DNA of 64,000 bases from Metopolophium dirhodum (GCF_019925205.1 NC_083564.1:13240134-13304133), one strand, 5' to 3'. Shown: positions 12,061 to 26,372, counted from the stretch's first letter. The notes: generated by a model not told the origin, from the letters alone. Numbers and translations are program-made.

Positions 12061-13020
12061 AGGCTAGGTTCATCAACTTTTGGGGCAGTAAAAATTCTCC
12101 GATTTTTTACATCATCAGATTTTATGATAGGAAAGTGAATCTAGTTGGTACTTTTGAGAGGTCAAAATAGATAATTCCCAGTGACTTAAGAAAGCGTCGA
12201 AAAAACAAAAAAAAAAGTGTAAAAAGGTAAATTTTACGCAAAACCAATTTTTAAAAAATCAATTTTTTTTTTTTATGTAACTCAAACATTAAAATATCCA
12301 TAAACACTTGAAATTATAAAAACTTCTTCACTTAGTAAAAAGTTTGAAAATTGAATGCAAGGTTCCTTAAAAGTTTCATTAATAGAAGTTCAAACATTTT
12401 AAAGATACATAGGCACGATTATTTTTTATATGAGTTTAAAGTTCAAATGTTGACAACGTTTTGAACATTTTGAATATTCTGAAATTATTCTGCAGAAAGA
12501 AATGCATAACGTTTTATTTTATTCACAAATGTTTTATAGCTTAAGTTAGAAATTTTAAAAGAAGATTCACCACTATTTTTTTACCTTAAACAGTTTACCA
12601 GAAAGTAACATTAGTTTTTTATAAATATTTGAATTTAAAACTTTTACAATATTAAATTTTTAGTAGTAAATTAACGAAATTTTATCTATAAATTTTTGAT
12701 ATTTTTTTGTAATTCAAAAATAAATACCCGTAGACACTCGAAATTTTAATCAAATGTTAAAATTACCATTTTTCGTACAATTTTAAAACTATTTTGACTC
12801 TTTTTGAGCTATTTATAGTCATAAGAAATTTTTTGAACTTTGTACATTATTTTATATTTAGAAATATATAAAAGTTTTTCTTTTCATAACTATAAGATTA
12901 AAAAATTTATAAATAAGGTTCCACACAAATTTCAGTTTCAGTTCAAAAAGCTTAAATTTAAGGTACCTCATTTAAATTGCTCTTAAAGCAGTTACAAAAA
13001 AACTGAAAATACAAGTCCAC
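12061..13020 (-). repeat. Repeat family A, diverged copy
   Basis: Shares the landmark order of copy 1, including gataggaaagtgaatctagt, the A-rich aaaacaaaaaa tract and the later interval of repeated gaaattttaa phrases, but with many substitutions and indels. Likely an older insertion. Confidence 0.6.
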
Positions 13021-13427
13021 ACGTCGTAAATTAATTTTACAATAGCGTTTGATAATAATACATAAAATTGAAACCAATTAAATTATTCAACGTAGTGAAT
13101 CCAGTCTACAACAATAATTTGAATTTTTATTAAACTTTGTCAATATAAAAATATTTTAGATGGTTGTATAAAATGTAAAAAATAGGTAAATTAATAATTT
13201 GAAACACACCTGCCTAACATTATTTTTATTTAAACGATTAATATTATGTTTATGTACCTTTTAAATATTATATTATGTATAGTATACTCTTTTGTAACAT
13301 ATTCCTGTTGTAAAAATATTTAAAATTGCCACAATGATATAACACGTTAAAATCTACCTACATTCCAACATATTATATTTTTATAAATCATAATACATAA
13401 ATATATACAATATGTCAATATACATAA

Positions 13428-13948
13428 CAAGGCTGGGCTTTAACGAGTAAAAAAGTTAAAGTTTAGTTAAAAAGTTGGTTTATTTTAACTTTTTAACCTA
13501 ACTAGTTACTTTTGGCTTTTCATTAACTTGACTGTTAACTTACTAAATGTTTTTCTTAATTAACGTGAAATTAACGAGTTAATTTTTCATTTTAAGAAGT
13601 AAGTTAAGTTAATTTATTTTGTTTTTAATTTTATAATATTTCACTATTTCAGTATATTTTGTTTTCATGTTAAAAAATATGTATCGTAAATTGTTTGAAG
13701 TTAAAAATTTATATCATTTGAATCTAACTTATATAGAAATACTATATGAAGTATAAACACTATATCCTATAATTTAGTTTTGAGTTGGAAAAAAATTAAG
13801 TACACTAGCGTTGTATAAACTAATTAACTTTTTTTTAACTTAATAAAAAGTTAACAAAAATTGTGTATTAACTTTTAACTTTTTGTTATTGGTGCATATT
13901 AACTTAACTTAACTGAGTTAAAAAAAATCATTAACTTGCCCAGCCTTG
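13428..13948. mobile_element. hAT-type non-autonomous element with 8-bp target duplication
   Basis: Ends are perfect 11-bp inverted repeats CAAGGCTGGGC. Flanking 8-mers ATACATAA (13420-13427) and ATACATAT (13949-13956) differ at one base, the length typical of hAT. The 521-bp interior is dominated by TTAAC-rich palindromic sequence; no transposase frame. Confidence 0.85.
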
Positions 13949-13983
13949 ATACATATTAATAAATAATGTACACAATATGTGTA

Positions 13984-14254
13984 TTATTTTTTTTTATTAA
14001 TCAACCCGCGGCAACATAGGCCATTGGGTAGTTTTTAACTGTGGGGGGAGGGTACTGTAGATTTAAACACGTGTGTTTGTTAGTTTGGCAAATTTTTTAG
14101 TGGGCACCCGTTGGTATCTGCCATGCCCGGGTGGGGGATGGCGGTACTTCTCTCCGGAAACCGCGACATGCCCGAAGAAAAATGCCGCCTGCAGCCGAGG
14201 TTTTGAACCGGTGTCACAACCGACGCCTTAGTCCACTCGGCCACTCCGTCCTCC
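13984..14254 (-). mobile_element. tRNA-derived SINE with target duplication
   Basis: Minus strand: the head contains a Pol III A box TGGCCGAGTGG (14233-14243) and a B box GGTTCAAAACC (14199-14209), resembling class II tRNAs (Ser/Leu). The body is GC-rich and the tail ends in an A-rich run. The flanks repeat ATATGTGTA exactly (13975-13983 and 14255-14263). Length 271 bp. A 68-codon frame across it is a by-product. Confidence 0.88.
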
Positions 14255-14263
14255 ATATGTGTA

Positions 14264-15879
14264 CTATAAATATAAAATATGTTCAAACGCAGGTACGATT
14301 TATTTAATTTAACGTTTTATATCATCGTGGTAATTTAAATAATTATTTCAAAAATGTTTACATTTACAGGAATTAGGAATATTTGTCAAAAATATAATAG
14401 TATCTTATACATAATAATATAATATTAATCGTTTAAATATAAATAATGTGTAGGTGATACAAATTATTAATAAATATTCATTAGTAGACATTTTGATAGT
14501 TATACAAAATATCGTTGATTACTATTTATATAACAATTTCAAGAATATTTTTTAAGATATTTTTTATTTTAAGTAATGGGGATAGGTACGAAACGATATT
14601 AAAGAATAAAGGATTTTGAATGATTGGGGAGTTCATGTCTCCTCTCCCCCTCTTACAAATAGATCTAACATTGTATTATATGTGTATTGTGTTTATATTA
14701 GAACATAATATATTATAAGGTTTCGTTATTTCGTTCTACTCATTTTCCAAAGTTATTTTTTTATATTCGTGTCAAACACGAATATATTGTGTTTAAATTA
14801 TTTAGGTACTCTATGGTATAATATCATAACATTTTGGTTATAAAATATTTGTGAAAATTGATTCACTTTTTACACTTTGATTTACTATTTAGATATGACT
14901 CAAGGATTATAAGTGTTTATAAGTGTAAATAAAGTTATTTTAAGACAATACACATATTTTCATTTTATATAATTCAATTATACACTAACTACAATATGTA
15001 GTAATCTACTTAAATTAATCAAATTCATAAAAGTTTTCCAAAGTTGGCTTGTAGGAATATAAAACTTAAAAACACGTATTGGATATATTATGCTTATCCA
15101 GAAAAATAATTCATAAATACGTTTAAAATATTCAATATTCATTCAACCTTTCCCAAATTTCCCGACATTCCCAAAATTAAAATGCTATCAAATTTATTGA
15201 AATAATTTTTGTGTCCAATAAAATTATATTATTTTTAGAGGGGTGACAAAATGCATTATAAAAATGTAAATACATTAAAGTATTTACATAATGATGGCAG
15301 CTTTTTCTTTACTGATCTTTTATACAAATATTTGTTACAGCTCTACAGTGATAAATGATTATAAACAATATTTATAAATTATAATCAAACCTAGCATAGC
15401 AATGGGAAAATAAATTCAAATTCAAAATATAAAAGCAGATAAAATATTTAATCGAATTAACGATTCAAAAAAATTCCTGAAAATCACCAATAGCTGGTTA
15501 GGTTAGGTTATACCTACCCACCCGATAACATAACAAAGTTAGAACTGCAATGACAATTATTCATTTATTCCTAATGTTTCTGTCCATAGTTAACCTACCA
15601 TTAATCCTTAGTTATACCTACGTAATTTACTCTTTAGAACGTACTATAGTTTATATATATATATATTATATATGATATTTATTAGTATACCGGCCTATTT
15701 ATTTAATGCACGGCATGACTAACATAATACATGTGCGTAGACCATTTTTATCAATACTGCAGTTTACATAGTAAATGTGTTTGTCCGTACCCCCACAATT
15801 TTTTTTATTCTTATCATCGATGGGTTTCTAATACTTTTTGACACATCAACAATCATTTGAATACATTTTTACACACATA
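14264..15879. other. No gene seen; AT-rich spacer
   Basis: Only a small palindrome (attcgtgtcaaacacgaat, about 14766-14784) and a ggttaggtta stretch at 15498-15510 stand out. Confidence 0.6.
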
Positions 15880-16140
15880 TACGAATACGTGGGTAGTTAA
15901 ACGCCAAAAATTAAGTCCATTTGACGCGATGAAGTTTTTACTGTGGGTTATCGCATATCTCATTATGTGTCGTTGTTTTATAACTTATTACTATACTTCC
16001 GCTGGCGCCTCACACACATATGTCTGTAGCCAAGGGATTAACTCGTCCACGGCTTAGGTATATACAATACAACTGTCTTCCACATCCGGTCTGGCCGGAA
16101 ACATCACAAATTCACTGCGCGTCATTCCGTTGCATATTAT
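15880..16140. other. GC-elevated islet with interrupted protein-like frame
   Basis: On the minus strand EFVMFPARPDVEDSCIVYT, a TAA, then AVDELIPWLQTYVCEAPAEV read in a single frame. The plus strand is also open. Either a decayed exon with one stop, or a repeat or conserved noncoding element. Confidence 0.3.
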
Positions 16141-17100
16141 GATAGCATACATCGTTAATATATTAGTATACCTATTACTATAAAGAGTATATATAATATA
16201 TAGATATGTACAAAGTAAAATTTGGTAATATAATAATTTTTTTTTTAATCGAAAATCAAATGTTACATATTGTTTAGAATTATTCATAATTTTCAACGAT
16301 TTATCTATATTCTTTAGGAGATTTTGTGGTGGAGATACGTGTTAAGATAAAAATAACACATATAGGCAAAAAAAATACACAATTATAAAAGTTCAATATA
16401 TAGGTACGTATTTTATACGCCAGACCAATCAATATTATACAATATTATATTGTATTAATAGCTATAAATTAATAGGACCAGACATCTCTAAAATATTATA
16501 ATGTATAAATTGTCGAGCCGCATGTATCCGAAGTAGTTGGTAACAGATACCGCTTTCGTTTACTATGGTTACGCATATAGTATCTCTATATATTATTTAA
16601 TTTGATAAAATCGCACAACGCGAAATTTCATGAATGCGAGTAAGAAGATGTTTACAAGTGGTTTGTGTGAAAGTATATTGTTGAGCTCTATTGTTACGCA
16701 CAGAAGACGTCATATCCAACAAGATCAATAACCAAACAGAAATAGGTTTAATTTTGAAAAATATATTCAGATTACCATTATTAAATTAAGAATATGTCGA
16801 GACGTCGAGTAAATGCTTTGTTGATGATTTTATATCTATAATTCCGGTACTTGAAAAAGTTAATGCATTTATATGGATTATTTAACAGGCAATTATATAA
16901 ATTGTGAGAAAATATTACAAGTAGTTCAGAAAATCAACAAATGCATATGAACGTTTCCATTCCATTTACAATTCATTATTTTCTACTCATAATATGTATT
17001 ATATTATAATGGTATATGATATTTAAAAAACATTCAAATCGAAACTAAAATAGGAATCCGAACGGCTAAACAAACAAGAAAACCAAAATAAAATACATTT

Positions 17101-17150
17101 AAGAAAATCGCATTCGCCAAAGAAAATCGCATTCGTCGAAGAAAATATCC
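17101..17150 (+). repeat. 19-bp short tandem repeat, 2.5 copies
   Basis: aagaaaatcgcattcgcca, then the same with two changes, then a partial third copy. Confidence 0.8.
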
Positions 17151-17299
17151 ACAAATTTAAAACTAATAAAATATATCAAAACTGAGTTTTGTTAAAAGAA
17201 TGGCACCAAATATCGACTATGTAAAAAAAAAATAATAAATAAACATAAGTAAACTCACACATGTGGTTAAGCCAAAATATTTTTGGGTTATAAGCCTGT

Positions 17300-17720
17300 A
17301 TACTCTTCGTGATGCACCCTGATTAAGGCCTTCGGTGCCGATGCCATTTTGTCCTCAAAAATACACTTTGGGGGAATAACGATACCGCCTTGTAGAATCA
17401 ACCAAATTTCATAATTTTTTTTTAATTCCTAGAGGGAAATATTCTACGGCCCGAATCGATCTCTGTTTTTCAATATTTTACTCTCAAACTTTATAATATG
17501 TCCAAAAAAATACAAGATAAAAAGTATTTTTTTTTCAAATTTTTTAATACAATTATTTAAAATAAAATACAAAATCAGAGATCGATACAAGCTGTAAGAA
17601 GTCTTCTTCTTTTAGATAAAAAAATAGTCATCAAAATCCGAAAATTCTACAAAGCTTGAGAGTTATTCCCGTAAAGTCATTTGTTTTTATATAATACACC
17701 CTATCAACCCCCCCCCCCCC
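17300..17720. mobile_element. Palindromic repeat, probable MITE, limits approximate
   Basis: Inverted pairs in nested order: gggaataac (17374) / gttattccc (17664), gtagaat / attctac, cgatctctg / cagagatcg, around an A/T centre. Ends not defined; a C14-type run follows at about 17707. Confidence 0.5.
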
Positions 17721-18904
17721 TAAAGAGGTATCGGGTAGTAGATTAGTGGAAAAGTCTTATAATTAAGGTGGAAACTAAAATATAAAATTTAACTTTCAAA
17801 TTTTATAGAATTGTGGACAATTTGAAAAACTGGCACCGGGACCCTAACTCTAAATTAAATAGAACGTCAAAAAATATTACTTATCTTTTTTTCTTTTTAG
17901 ACGCACTCAGCCTGATACCTTATTCAGGACGCATTCAGGACATCAAATAAAGGTAATTTCGGATAGCACCCGGGCCCCGTTGGCAACTAACCTAACCTAA
18001 ATGAATACGAATATCACATGAAACTAAAATAATAATTCTACCTGAAATTGTTGTTTTTTTTTTGGAATTTGTCTGTACAATTTATGTTCGATTCGGAACT
18101 ACGGATATCAACATAATATTATATTGAAATAAATCTACCACCAGGCACTTTAGCTCCAAACATAAGAAAAATAAAACCTGTGAGACACAATATTGTGATA
18201 CCTACATATACGGCTATACCTAAATAAAGGTCTGGTCAAACCATTAAGTTCAAAATCTTCTGCGAAAACACAGTTCGTGTACATACATTTTAATATATAC
18301 ACATGATTACTGTATTAGTATATTATACGAAATACATGAGTTTGTGCTCCTGCTGCAGCTATTCATTGTATGACATAATATTTTAATGAATTACTCCTAA
18401 GTCCTAACACTAAGTAATAAGTATTACACAAAATCAGTTAATAATAATTATTCTAATGGGTTCAAGTAGTTTGTACTAATTTACCATATCATCATACTTT
18501 CTTGGTGTTTGTGTAATATTACTCCAAAATATCATAGTTTAATTTACAACACGCTTATGTAGTGTGCTATATTGGGATAACATTCAATTACACAGGTATC
18601 TATCATATAATATAGGTATAAACTATAAATATATACAATATGAAAAACAATATACTCTCTGATGGTTGGATTTTAGTAGGAGGAAACGAGAAGTTCCTTA
18701 ATAGACATTATAGTACCTAATATTTTTACTCGTATTTTTATTTTTTATACCACATATTTATACAATATGAAAAATAAAAACTGCAATTTTAAGTTTACAA
18801 AAAATACCTGTTTATAAAAATTAATTGAATTTAAATTTGAATTATTTTATCATATTACAATAAGTAATCTACTAAAATAATGTGGATTTCTCTTACTATA
18901 GAAT

Positions 18905-19500
18905 AGGCCTGTTAAAAAAAGTTCGAACATTTAATAGGAAATCCCACATACATTTTTCTTATATAGCTATATACAAATATTAAAATACATAGGCACAATT
19001 TTTATAAAAATATTTTAATTTCAAATTTTAAAAACATCACGAAAATTTGAAAATTATTCTGTACCTAGTTAAAAAACAATTATTAAATGTTCAATTTTTA
19101 TAGGTAAGGTTTGAAAGTTATGGAAAGTTCCTAGTAAGTATATATTATATAACCACACATTTTATTTTTATAGACATTTGAAGATAAATTTGAATAAAAT
19201 TACATATTAAGACTTAATAAAATACTGAATAACGATAATTCACGAGGAGAGATAATGTGTATAGTGTCCAGTTTGTCACGTGTATTATAATGGGGTCGAA
19301 ATATTCCGGTATATTATTAATTATTATATTATACACAATGGCTTTTTTTATAAAATATAAGCTGAGTACTGACAGACCGACCACACTCAGAATCGTTTTT
19401 CGTACGTAATGATTTGACTTGAATTCAAATTTAACATCCATTACAGTGATCTACTAGATGACAAGGGACAACCTACTCCTACCGTACAATAGAGCAGTTA
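18905..19500 (-). repeat. Repeat family A, partial copy with terminus
   Basis: The internal phrase acataggcacaattttt and the terminal block ctcagaatcgtttttcgtac followed by gaattcaaatttaac and cattacagtga are recognisable; the rest is deleted. Confidence 0.65.
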
Positions 19501-21069
19501 CTTTAATTTTTATAATAATTCATTGAAGTATTCAATATCGACACTATATTATGATACTTTTTTCTTTTAATATATCATGCAAATATGTATGTATTTTATT
19601 TATTATTATTTTATCGCACATTTTTATGGATTCATTTTTTAAATGAATGATCAAAATACTAAAATACTAACAAGACGTATCAATATTCAAGTTCATTTAA
19701 ATTCTCCGATCTACACAAAAAAATAATAAAAGTAATAAGTACTTAATGATACGTAGTATATGGCACAATTATTATAATATAGTAAATGGAACAAATAATA
19801 ATTTGGAATAAATTTAACATAAAAAATAATCAGGAAAAATATTATTTATTGAATGTATAATATATTGTGCATATATTAAAAATAGTTTTAAAAAAAACTA
19901 TTTAAGAAAGTTTTTTTTTTATTACATATTTGTGTCATAAAAATATGGAGTGAATTGGATAAATAATATAAACATTATATAGGGAGTTTAGAAAACACTG
20001 GTATTTTAATCTTAACTATAGATAGTCGATAGTATAATATGACATATTAATATAATACATGACCAATCGATTCTAAAATTCTAAATATTCTTCAATTTAT
20101 TCAAATTTCGTTGTATAATTATCAATTTCTTAATAACCAATTAATTCGATGAGACGTTCTTATACTAATATTTGTAATTTATTGTTTCAATCAACGCGAC
20201 ATGTATTATTTTGCTATAATAGGTATATCTAATTAAAATGACTTATAATTTATCAACGTAATACATATTATATAAAAAAATCACGAATCGTGCTCTTTTA
20301 CGTTCTATTTTTAACTGTAGTTAGACAAATTTTTTAAATTATTAAGTTAATAAATAATATAAGATATTTTAAACTGCACTGTTTAGTCTTTAGTGAAACA
20401 GTTATTATTATCATGGGCTTTTGTTTTAACTGTTCTTGTACGGGGGCAAATGTCCGGGAGGGTTTGGTCCATTTTCTGCATTATATCTATATATGTATAT
20501 AAGAGTTACTTTAAAATTAAAAAGCAACAAAACTTATAGCATATTACAGTATTATGTTATAACTTAAAATGTATTATTCATCAAAGTGAAATAAATAATA
20601 AATCTTTTTAATATAATAAATAATTATAATAATGGCCGTAGTTACAACTTTCAAAAAACGAAAACTATTTTTGTCATGTTCCGCATGAGATGAGTATTAT
20701 AGTGAAAATACTACAATAATATTTCTACCATTGTATATTGTTATTTAAAGAACAACGTCTTCAAACTAAATTATTATAATAAATTACTAGTAAGTACTAT
20801 AACTATATATTTTAAAGTTAATTTTATAACATTTTTAGTAATTTTGAGTTTTATTGCATTTAATATGTGTATACATATTATTATTAATATGTGTACTCTG
20901 TTGTTTGTACAGATGAAATATGTGCTAAGATTCAATTTGAAATAGTTTGTAACTAAAACTCAATTATTATGAGTAGTATTGTATTGTAATAAACTAAAAT
21001 TAAATTAAATATTATATATCTTTTTTCATACCAAGTCTCGCTTATTAACTTAAGTTTCAACGCAAATCA
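19501..21069. other. No gene seen; AT-rich spacer
   Basis: Simple TA/TTA sequence throughout; a short GC patch at 20440-20480 (acgggggcaaatgtccggga) has no supporting frame. Confidence 0.6.
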
Positions 21070-21073
21070 TTAA

Positions 21074-21449
21074 GAACCATGCACTTATTGTCTAAGTCTC
21101 AGTCTTACACACGTACGACATGGTAAATTTTCGTTAACTAGTTTCTATAGTGTACTGTTAGTTTTGATATTAGAGTGAATTGTCGTATTGTCAAACTTTT
21201 AGGTAAGGACATTATCTGTGCTTAAGCCTCAGCGATTTTTTAATATTTTAATTTCCAAGCAAGATATGATGGGTACCTATGTGAAATCAGACAATGTTCT
21301 TAGTTTTTTTACCTAAAAGTTTGATAATACGTCAATTCACTCTAATATCAAAACTAACAGCACACTATTGAAGTATTGAAACTATAATGAATGACAATTT
21401 ACTATGTCGTATGTCTGTAAAATGGATACAACAAATGCATGAGTAGCTC
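21074..21449. mobile_element. Palindromic MITE flanked by TTAA
   Basis: Two arms of about 130 bp face each other around a short centre. Shared phrases are gttagttttgatattagagt and caaacttttaggta and their complements. TTAA occurs on both flanks (21070-21073 and 21450-21453). No coding content. Confidence 0.75.
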
Positions 21450-21638
21450 TTAACTGCGCATCATGTATTAAATATAAACGTGTTAGTAAAATATAACATC
21501 TCTTCTGTTTTTATATTATACATTACCTGTTATTATATCCATTTATGTTTTTGTTTATTATTCTGAGTAATTATCTACTAATTTCTATTTTTATATAGTT
21601 TTTACTATAATACTATATCATCACTGATAAGAGGTTAT

Positions 21639-21664
21639 CCCATAGAGTTATATTACTCTATGGG
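21639..21664. repeat. Short perfect hairpin
   Basis: cccatagagt and its complement actctatggg face each other across 6 nt. Possibly a MITE remnant; no function can be assigned. Confidence 0.6.
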
Positions 21665-24600
21665 TTATCTGCAATGGTGGGATAAGCCATTCAACTGATC
21701 TGTATTTTGTATTTACTTTATTTATTATTGTAATTTTTTTTTGTAATTTACTTTTGGCTAGTAAAATTATTATTATTATTTTGTTTTTGGGTCATAAATT
21801 ACCCAGAAGTAGTCAGTAGTCCTTATTGATCCTCAATATATCTTTACAAAATAGTATTTGATTAAATTTACTTTACTGCAAATATAATAGGTTTTATGCA
21901 GCTGGACAATAAATTCCAAAGTTCCTTTATACCTACTTAGGACAAATAATATTTAATCATAGTCTCCTCAATAAACACAATTTGAAAATACCTGAATAAG
22001 ACTAGATTAACATTCTTTAAATACTTTGCCCGAACTATAATATTATATACATTATATTATGATATTCAATTATATTAATATAGATATATTTAATAAATAT
22101 TTTTTTTTGATAAAATTAACCATGTTGAACTTAAAAAAAATAATGTTTGATTTGTATAGCTGTGTGGTTCAATGTCAAATAAAAATTGTAAAAATAATTG
22201 TTTGTCATACTTTTATAAGAAGGTCAAAACTTAGGTACATAAAAATTATAATTGAATAAATTAAAATAAATTCATTGTACTTATATAATATATTGCACTT
22301 GAAAACAGATTTGACAAAATATATTCTAAAATTTAGTTTCATCAGGCATTAAAAAAAAATGCATTGAATTCCTATTCCTATAATACCTAATTGTACATCA
22401 AAAAGTTGTATTGATCCTAACAATTAGCATCAAGGACCAAGGTATACGTATATTTTAGTAACAAGGAATTATTCATTAATTCGAAATTATAGTTTAAAAA
22501 TTATATTTTATATGTATTTGATTTGTTTTTAATTGGAAATTAAAGATTTGCATTTTTTTCTGTAGACAAGTAATATGGTTACCAACAGCTTCGAACTATT
22601 GAAAACCAAGTAGGTATAGGTGGTAATTCAGTGGGATTAAATGACGGTTATTAATTCAAAGAGGTGGTTAAAGGTCTCAAATTTCCAAATCTTGTCAGAA
22701 ATAAGCACGTTCAAAAATAATAATAATGGTCAAGATTTCTAATCAAAACTTGCTTGCTTAAGTTTTTTTATAAAACCCCCATACTATATGGTTTTTAAAT
22801 AAACTTATACTTAATACTTTTGATACTGTTCCATTGAAGCAACTCATTAATATAGCTTTAACAAACTAAAAATAAGATGTTTTCAAATATTTCATAAATA
22901 ATATGATATACCTATCTATAATTTCTATTAAATACTAAAATAAATACTCAGTAAAAATTGTTTTAAAATTATTTAAAAATGTTTTATCCCTGTTGCTGTA
23001 ATGCAGTTACCAAATAAACTCACGTCACCCACATACCATACTATTTATCCGATACCGTGATCATTATTTTATTTCATTAATCAATTAAAATAATAATAAT
23101 AATTTTAAATATTTCACATACTATTTTGAATTCAGATCATGTTGTAAACACAAAGTAATTATTAAAATAAATGTATGGTTGGTTTTTAATCAAATTTTAA
23201 TATTTTATCTGTGACGCTGCCCGTGATTCATTTATTTCTCCAATATTACTTCCGTAATAATTAATTTGATAGTATTTCTGTTGTATTTATTCAAACCAAA
23301 TATGAGCTTTATTGCAATTCAGATAATATTTAAACAAGTTGTTTGAAATTTCAATTTTTCTATTAAAAAATAAATGTTTATGACATAATTTAAACAATAT
23401 AATTGTTTTAACACTTTTCATATTACATTGTGTCATTGTTATGTTTAAGATTTCGAACATTGATAAGAATTTAGCGGCTTCAGAATGATGTGTTCATTTA
23501 ATTTACCAAATTTGTAGAGTATGTATGGAAAGAGTGCACCAAATAAGTTTTATATAGCACTTCGATAGATTGGTTGAACAAATTAAACAAAGATGATACT
23601 TTAAAATATCGGCTTTTGATTTTCGCATTGTCACAGTAGTTGATAGAAAAATGGTAATAATATGATAGTGAACAAAATATGAAAACGATTGAAATTAACT
23701 AAACCTTAACTAACACTGAGTTAACTAAACAACAGAATCGTTTTTCAAATTAAATATGCTTCATTATTACGTTGAAATGTACAAAAATAATAAAAACAAG
23801 ATGAATGAAACTATGGACGAATGTCAAACTGTATAATAATACCTCATATCAAACTTTGTACTTTTTCATTTCACTAATTTACATAGATTCAATTATTTTA
23901 AATTCACGTGTACAAGAAAACTTCTGGCCAGTAGATTTATGGATTACCCTACTTTGTTGTAGGTACGAGTAAAAGTGTATAACAACAGCCAAGTTTAAGG
24001 ATACCCATCATTAATTCAGGGAAGCTTAACATCAAAACCACATACGCAGGCCAGTTTTTGAATTCATTCATTAAAAAATCATTTCATAGACTATTTTCGA
24101 AAATACAAGCATTCTAAAACTTCAGTAGTTTTAAATTATTTAAACAAAATAGTTTTTACTGATAAAAAAATGATTGAACATATTTCCTAATTTTTTAAGT
24201 AGAGAAAATAATCTTTTAAGCACATGTAAAAATTATTTTGTAAAATAACAATACAATTCAAACTACAATAATTTTTACACAAACTAATTTTAATTTAAAT
24301 GAAGAGACTTAGTCATCCAATAAAATTGACCAATACATCAATCGTATTCCAGTATTTAGTTTTTACTACTGCACTGTATCAAAAAAAAAATAGGTAAGTC
24401 GGAGATACGCACATACGGTGTGAATTAAATTCTAGTTTTAATTTGAATATAATTTATAATATAATATTAATTTAAAATCAATTTTGTATATTGTATAACT
24501 TATATATGATATATTGATATATCATATAAACTTTAAGGGTCTTCAAATTAAATATTTATAATTTATAAAAACTTAATGGTTTAACATAATAAATTTTACT

Positions 24601-26007
24601 AACAAATCGATAAACATAAAATCAATGATATCCAATTCTATCATGTATAATACATTTATAATTATCGTTAGAAAGGTATTGGCATAATGTTATTAAGAAG
24701 TTTTATTTTATACTTTTTAATTAGTTATAAAACTTATAATTTTATATACTCATAAGAACTTAAATAAGTGAATTATTCGATTAGGGTTTATTATTCTAAA
24801 ATATTTTGTTCAGCTCTTTTCAAATTGTAATAGTATTTTATAAAAAATAATTAAGTAAAAATTTTAGACGATACCTATCGTAATTTATTAAAATAGGTTT
24901 AAGATTAATTTACGTGTAACCAACTAGCAGGGTTGAAACAATTTTTGTTTAAATTTATTAGCATTTTTATTAGTTAGTTTTATTACATTTGAATTTTGCA
25001 GACAACCGTGTACAAATCACTCTTCACGATAACTGATTACTTTGATGCTGATAAGGTCCTTGAATGTTTTCAACTGTGGAAAGCATACAAATATTAGATG
25101 CGATGAACTGCTGAAATATAAAATGTAAATAAGCTTTGATTATAATTATATATTTTTATAGACATTTATTATTAATTAAATATTTATTTTGTCAAAGTAT
25201 GAATGGATAATAATTATACATTTTTCATAAAGTAACTAAAAATAATTATAACTTTGATAACTTGTTTTGTGTTAGAAGTTTCGGAGTAGAGTTATTGTGT
25301 TTTTAAATTTTATTTAAGTACCTAATATGTATTAAGTTTAATCTAATAGAGTGAGCTGTGAAAATATGTTTTATCTAATCCTCTATTATACAAATACTGC
25401 ATATATAAAATTATACGTAATCTTTCCAAGCTTATTTTTGTTTGCGGTTCTCCGCAGATCTTTTAAAGTTGAAGATGACAGCCAACAGACGTATTTCTTT
25501 TTCTGTTAGATTAAGTTTGTATATTATTTGTTATACAGTTGTATGTATACATGTAGCTGTTTATTTGTATTGTTTGTTTCTCAGTACCAAATACCAAATT
25601 AATAAATATTGAAAATGAAGTCTTATGAATTATTAATTTATTCTTAAATTAAAAAAAACATCTATTCATTGATTTGATAAACTAGATCTATTAATATTAA
25701 TATTATTAATATTCATATACATATATTTACATATATTATTTTATATATATATATATTTTTTTTATTAGTTTCTTGATTTCTAGTACATTACTATTACAGC
25801 TGGATACTATTACAAAATGAAAATACAACGAAAATATAGAATACATTTTTAAGCTAATCGATATTAATACATAATAGAAATAGAAAGATCAATTAAAATG
25901 TATAGGGGAATAATTCTTACATAATCGAATCGTAAATAATCGATTGTCGTAATATTAGAAGTAATGATATATATAGATAGATAATTGATGAAATACAACG
26001 TTTTTGT
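21665..26007. other. No gene seen; long AT-rich spacer or intron
   Basis: ORFs at 22059-22259 (plus) and 25864-26127 (minus) are compositional. No acceptor/donor pair with a protein-like frame was found in 4.3 kb. Confidence 0.55.
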
Positions 26008-26071
26008 GTGTGTACAGTACCACAGGCTAATGACCTGAGTAATCGAAGCCTTAACCCAAATAAAAAAAAAA
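26008..26071 (+). mobile_element. Very short retroposed insertion with poly(A)
   Basis: 64 bp ending in aaataaaaaaaaaaa lie between exact 13-bp repeats ACAACGTTTTTGT (25995-26007 and 26072-26084). The pattern is that of target-primed insertion of a heavily 5'-truncated SINE or LINE tail. Confidence 0.75.
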
Positions 26072-26372
26072 ACAACGTTTTTGTAGTGCGTGCTGGAACC
26101 TAACAGTGTGGTAAGGAGGTAAATCATTAGTGGATTAACAAATTAAAGCGATTTTAAAGAATTGTAGATAACGATATCATAGGTATCGCTAATAGAGTTA
26201 TTGGGCTAAATATATAATATTATTATGGTCGCCGACTGAGGCCTATGAAATTTTAGCCTGAGCAGGGGTAGGGTTAGGAAATGGTTTTACGCCGTTTGAT
26301 CATAGATTTGTAGGTCGGATATCCCTTGTAATTGATCGAATGAACTCATATATTATGCATATTATAATATTA

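Noticed and set aside
14080..14286. 68-aa minus-strand ORF containing VAEWTKASVV
   Set aside because: It is translated from the tRNA-derived SINE.
17690..17730. Poly-C tract as a regulatory or G-quadruplex element
   Set aside because: It adjoins a palindromic repeat and resembles other homopolymer runs in MITE arms; no independent support.
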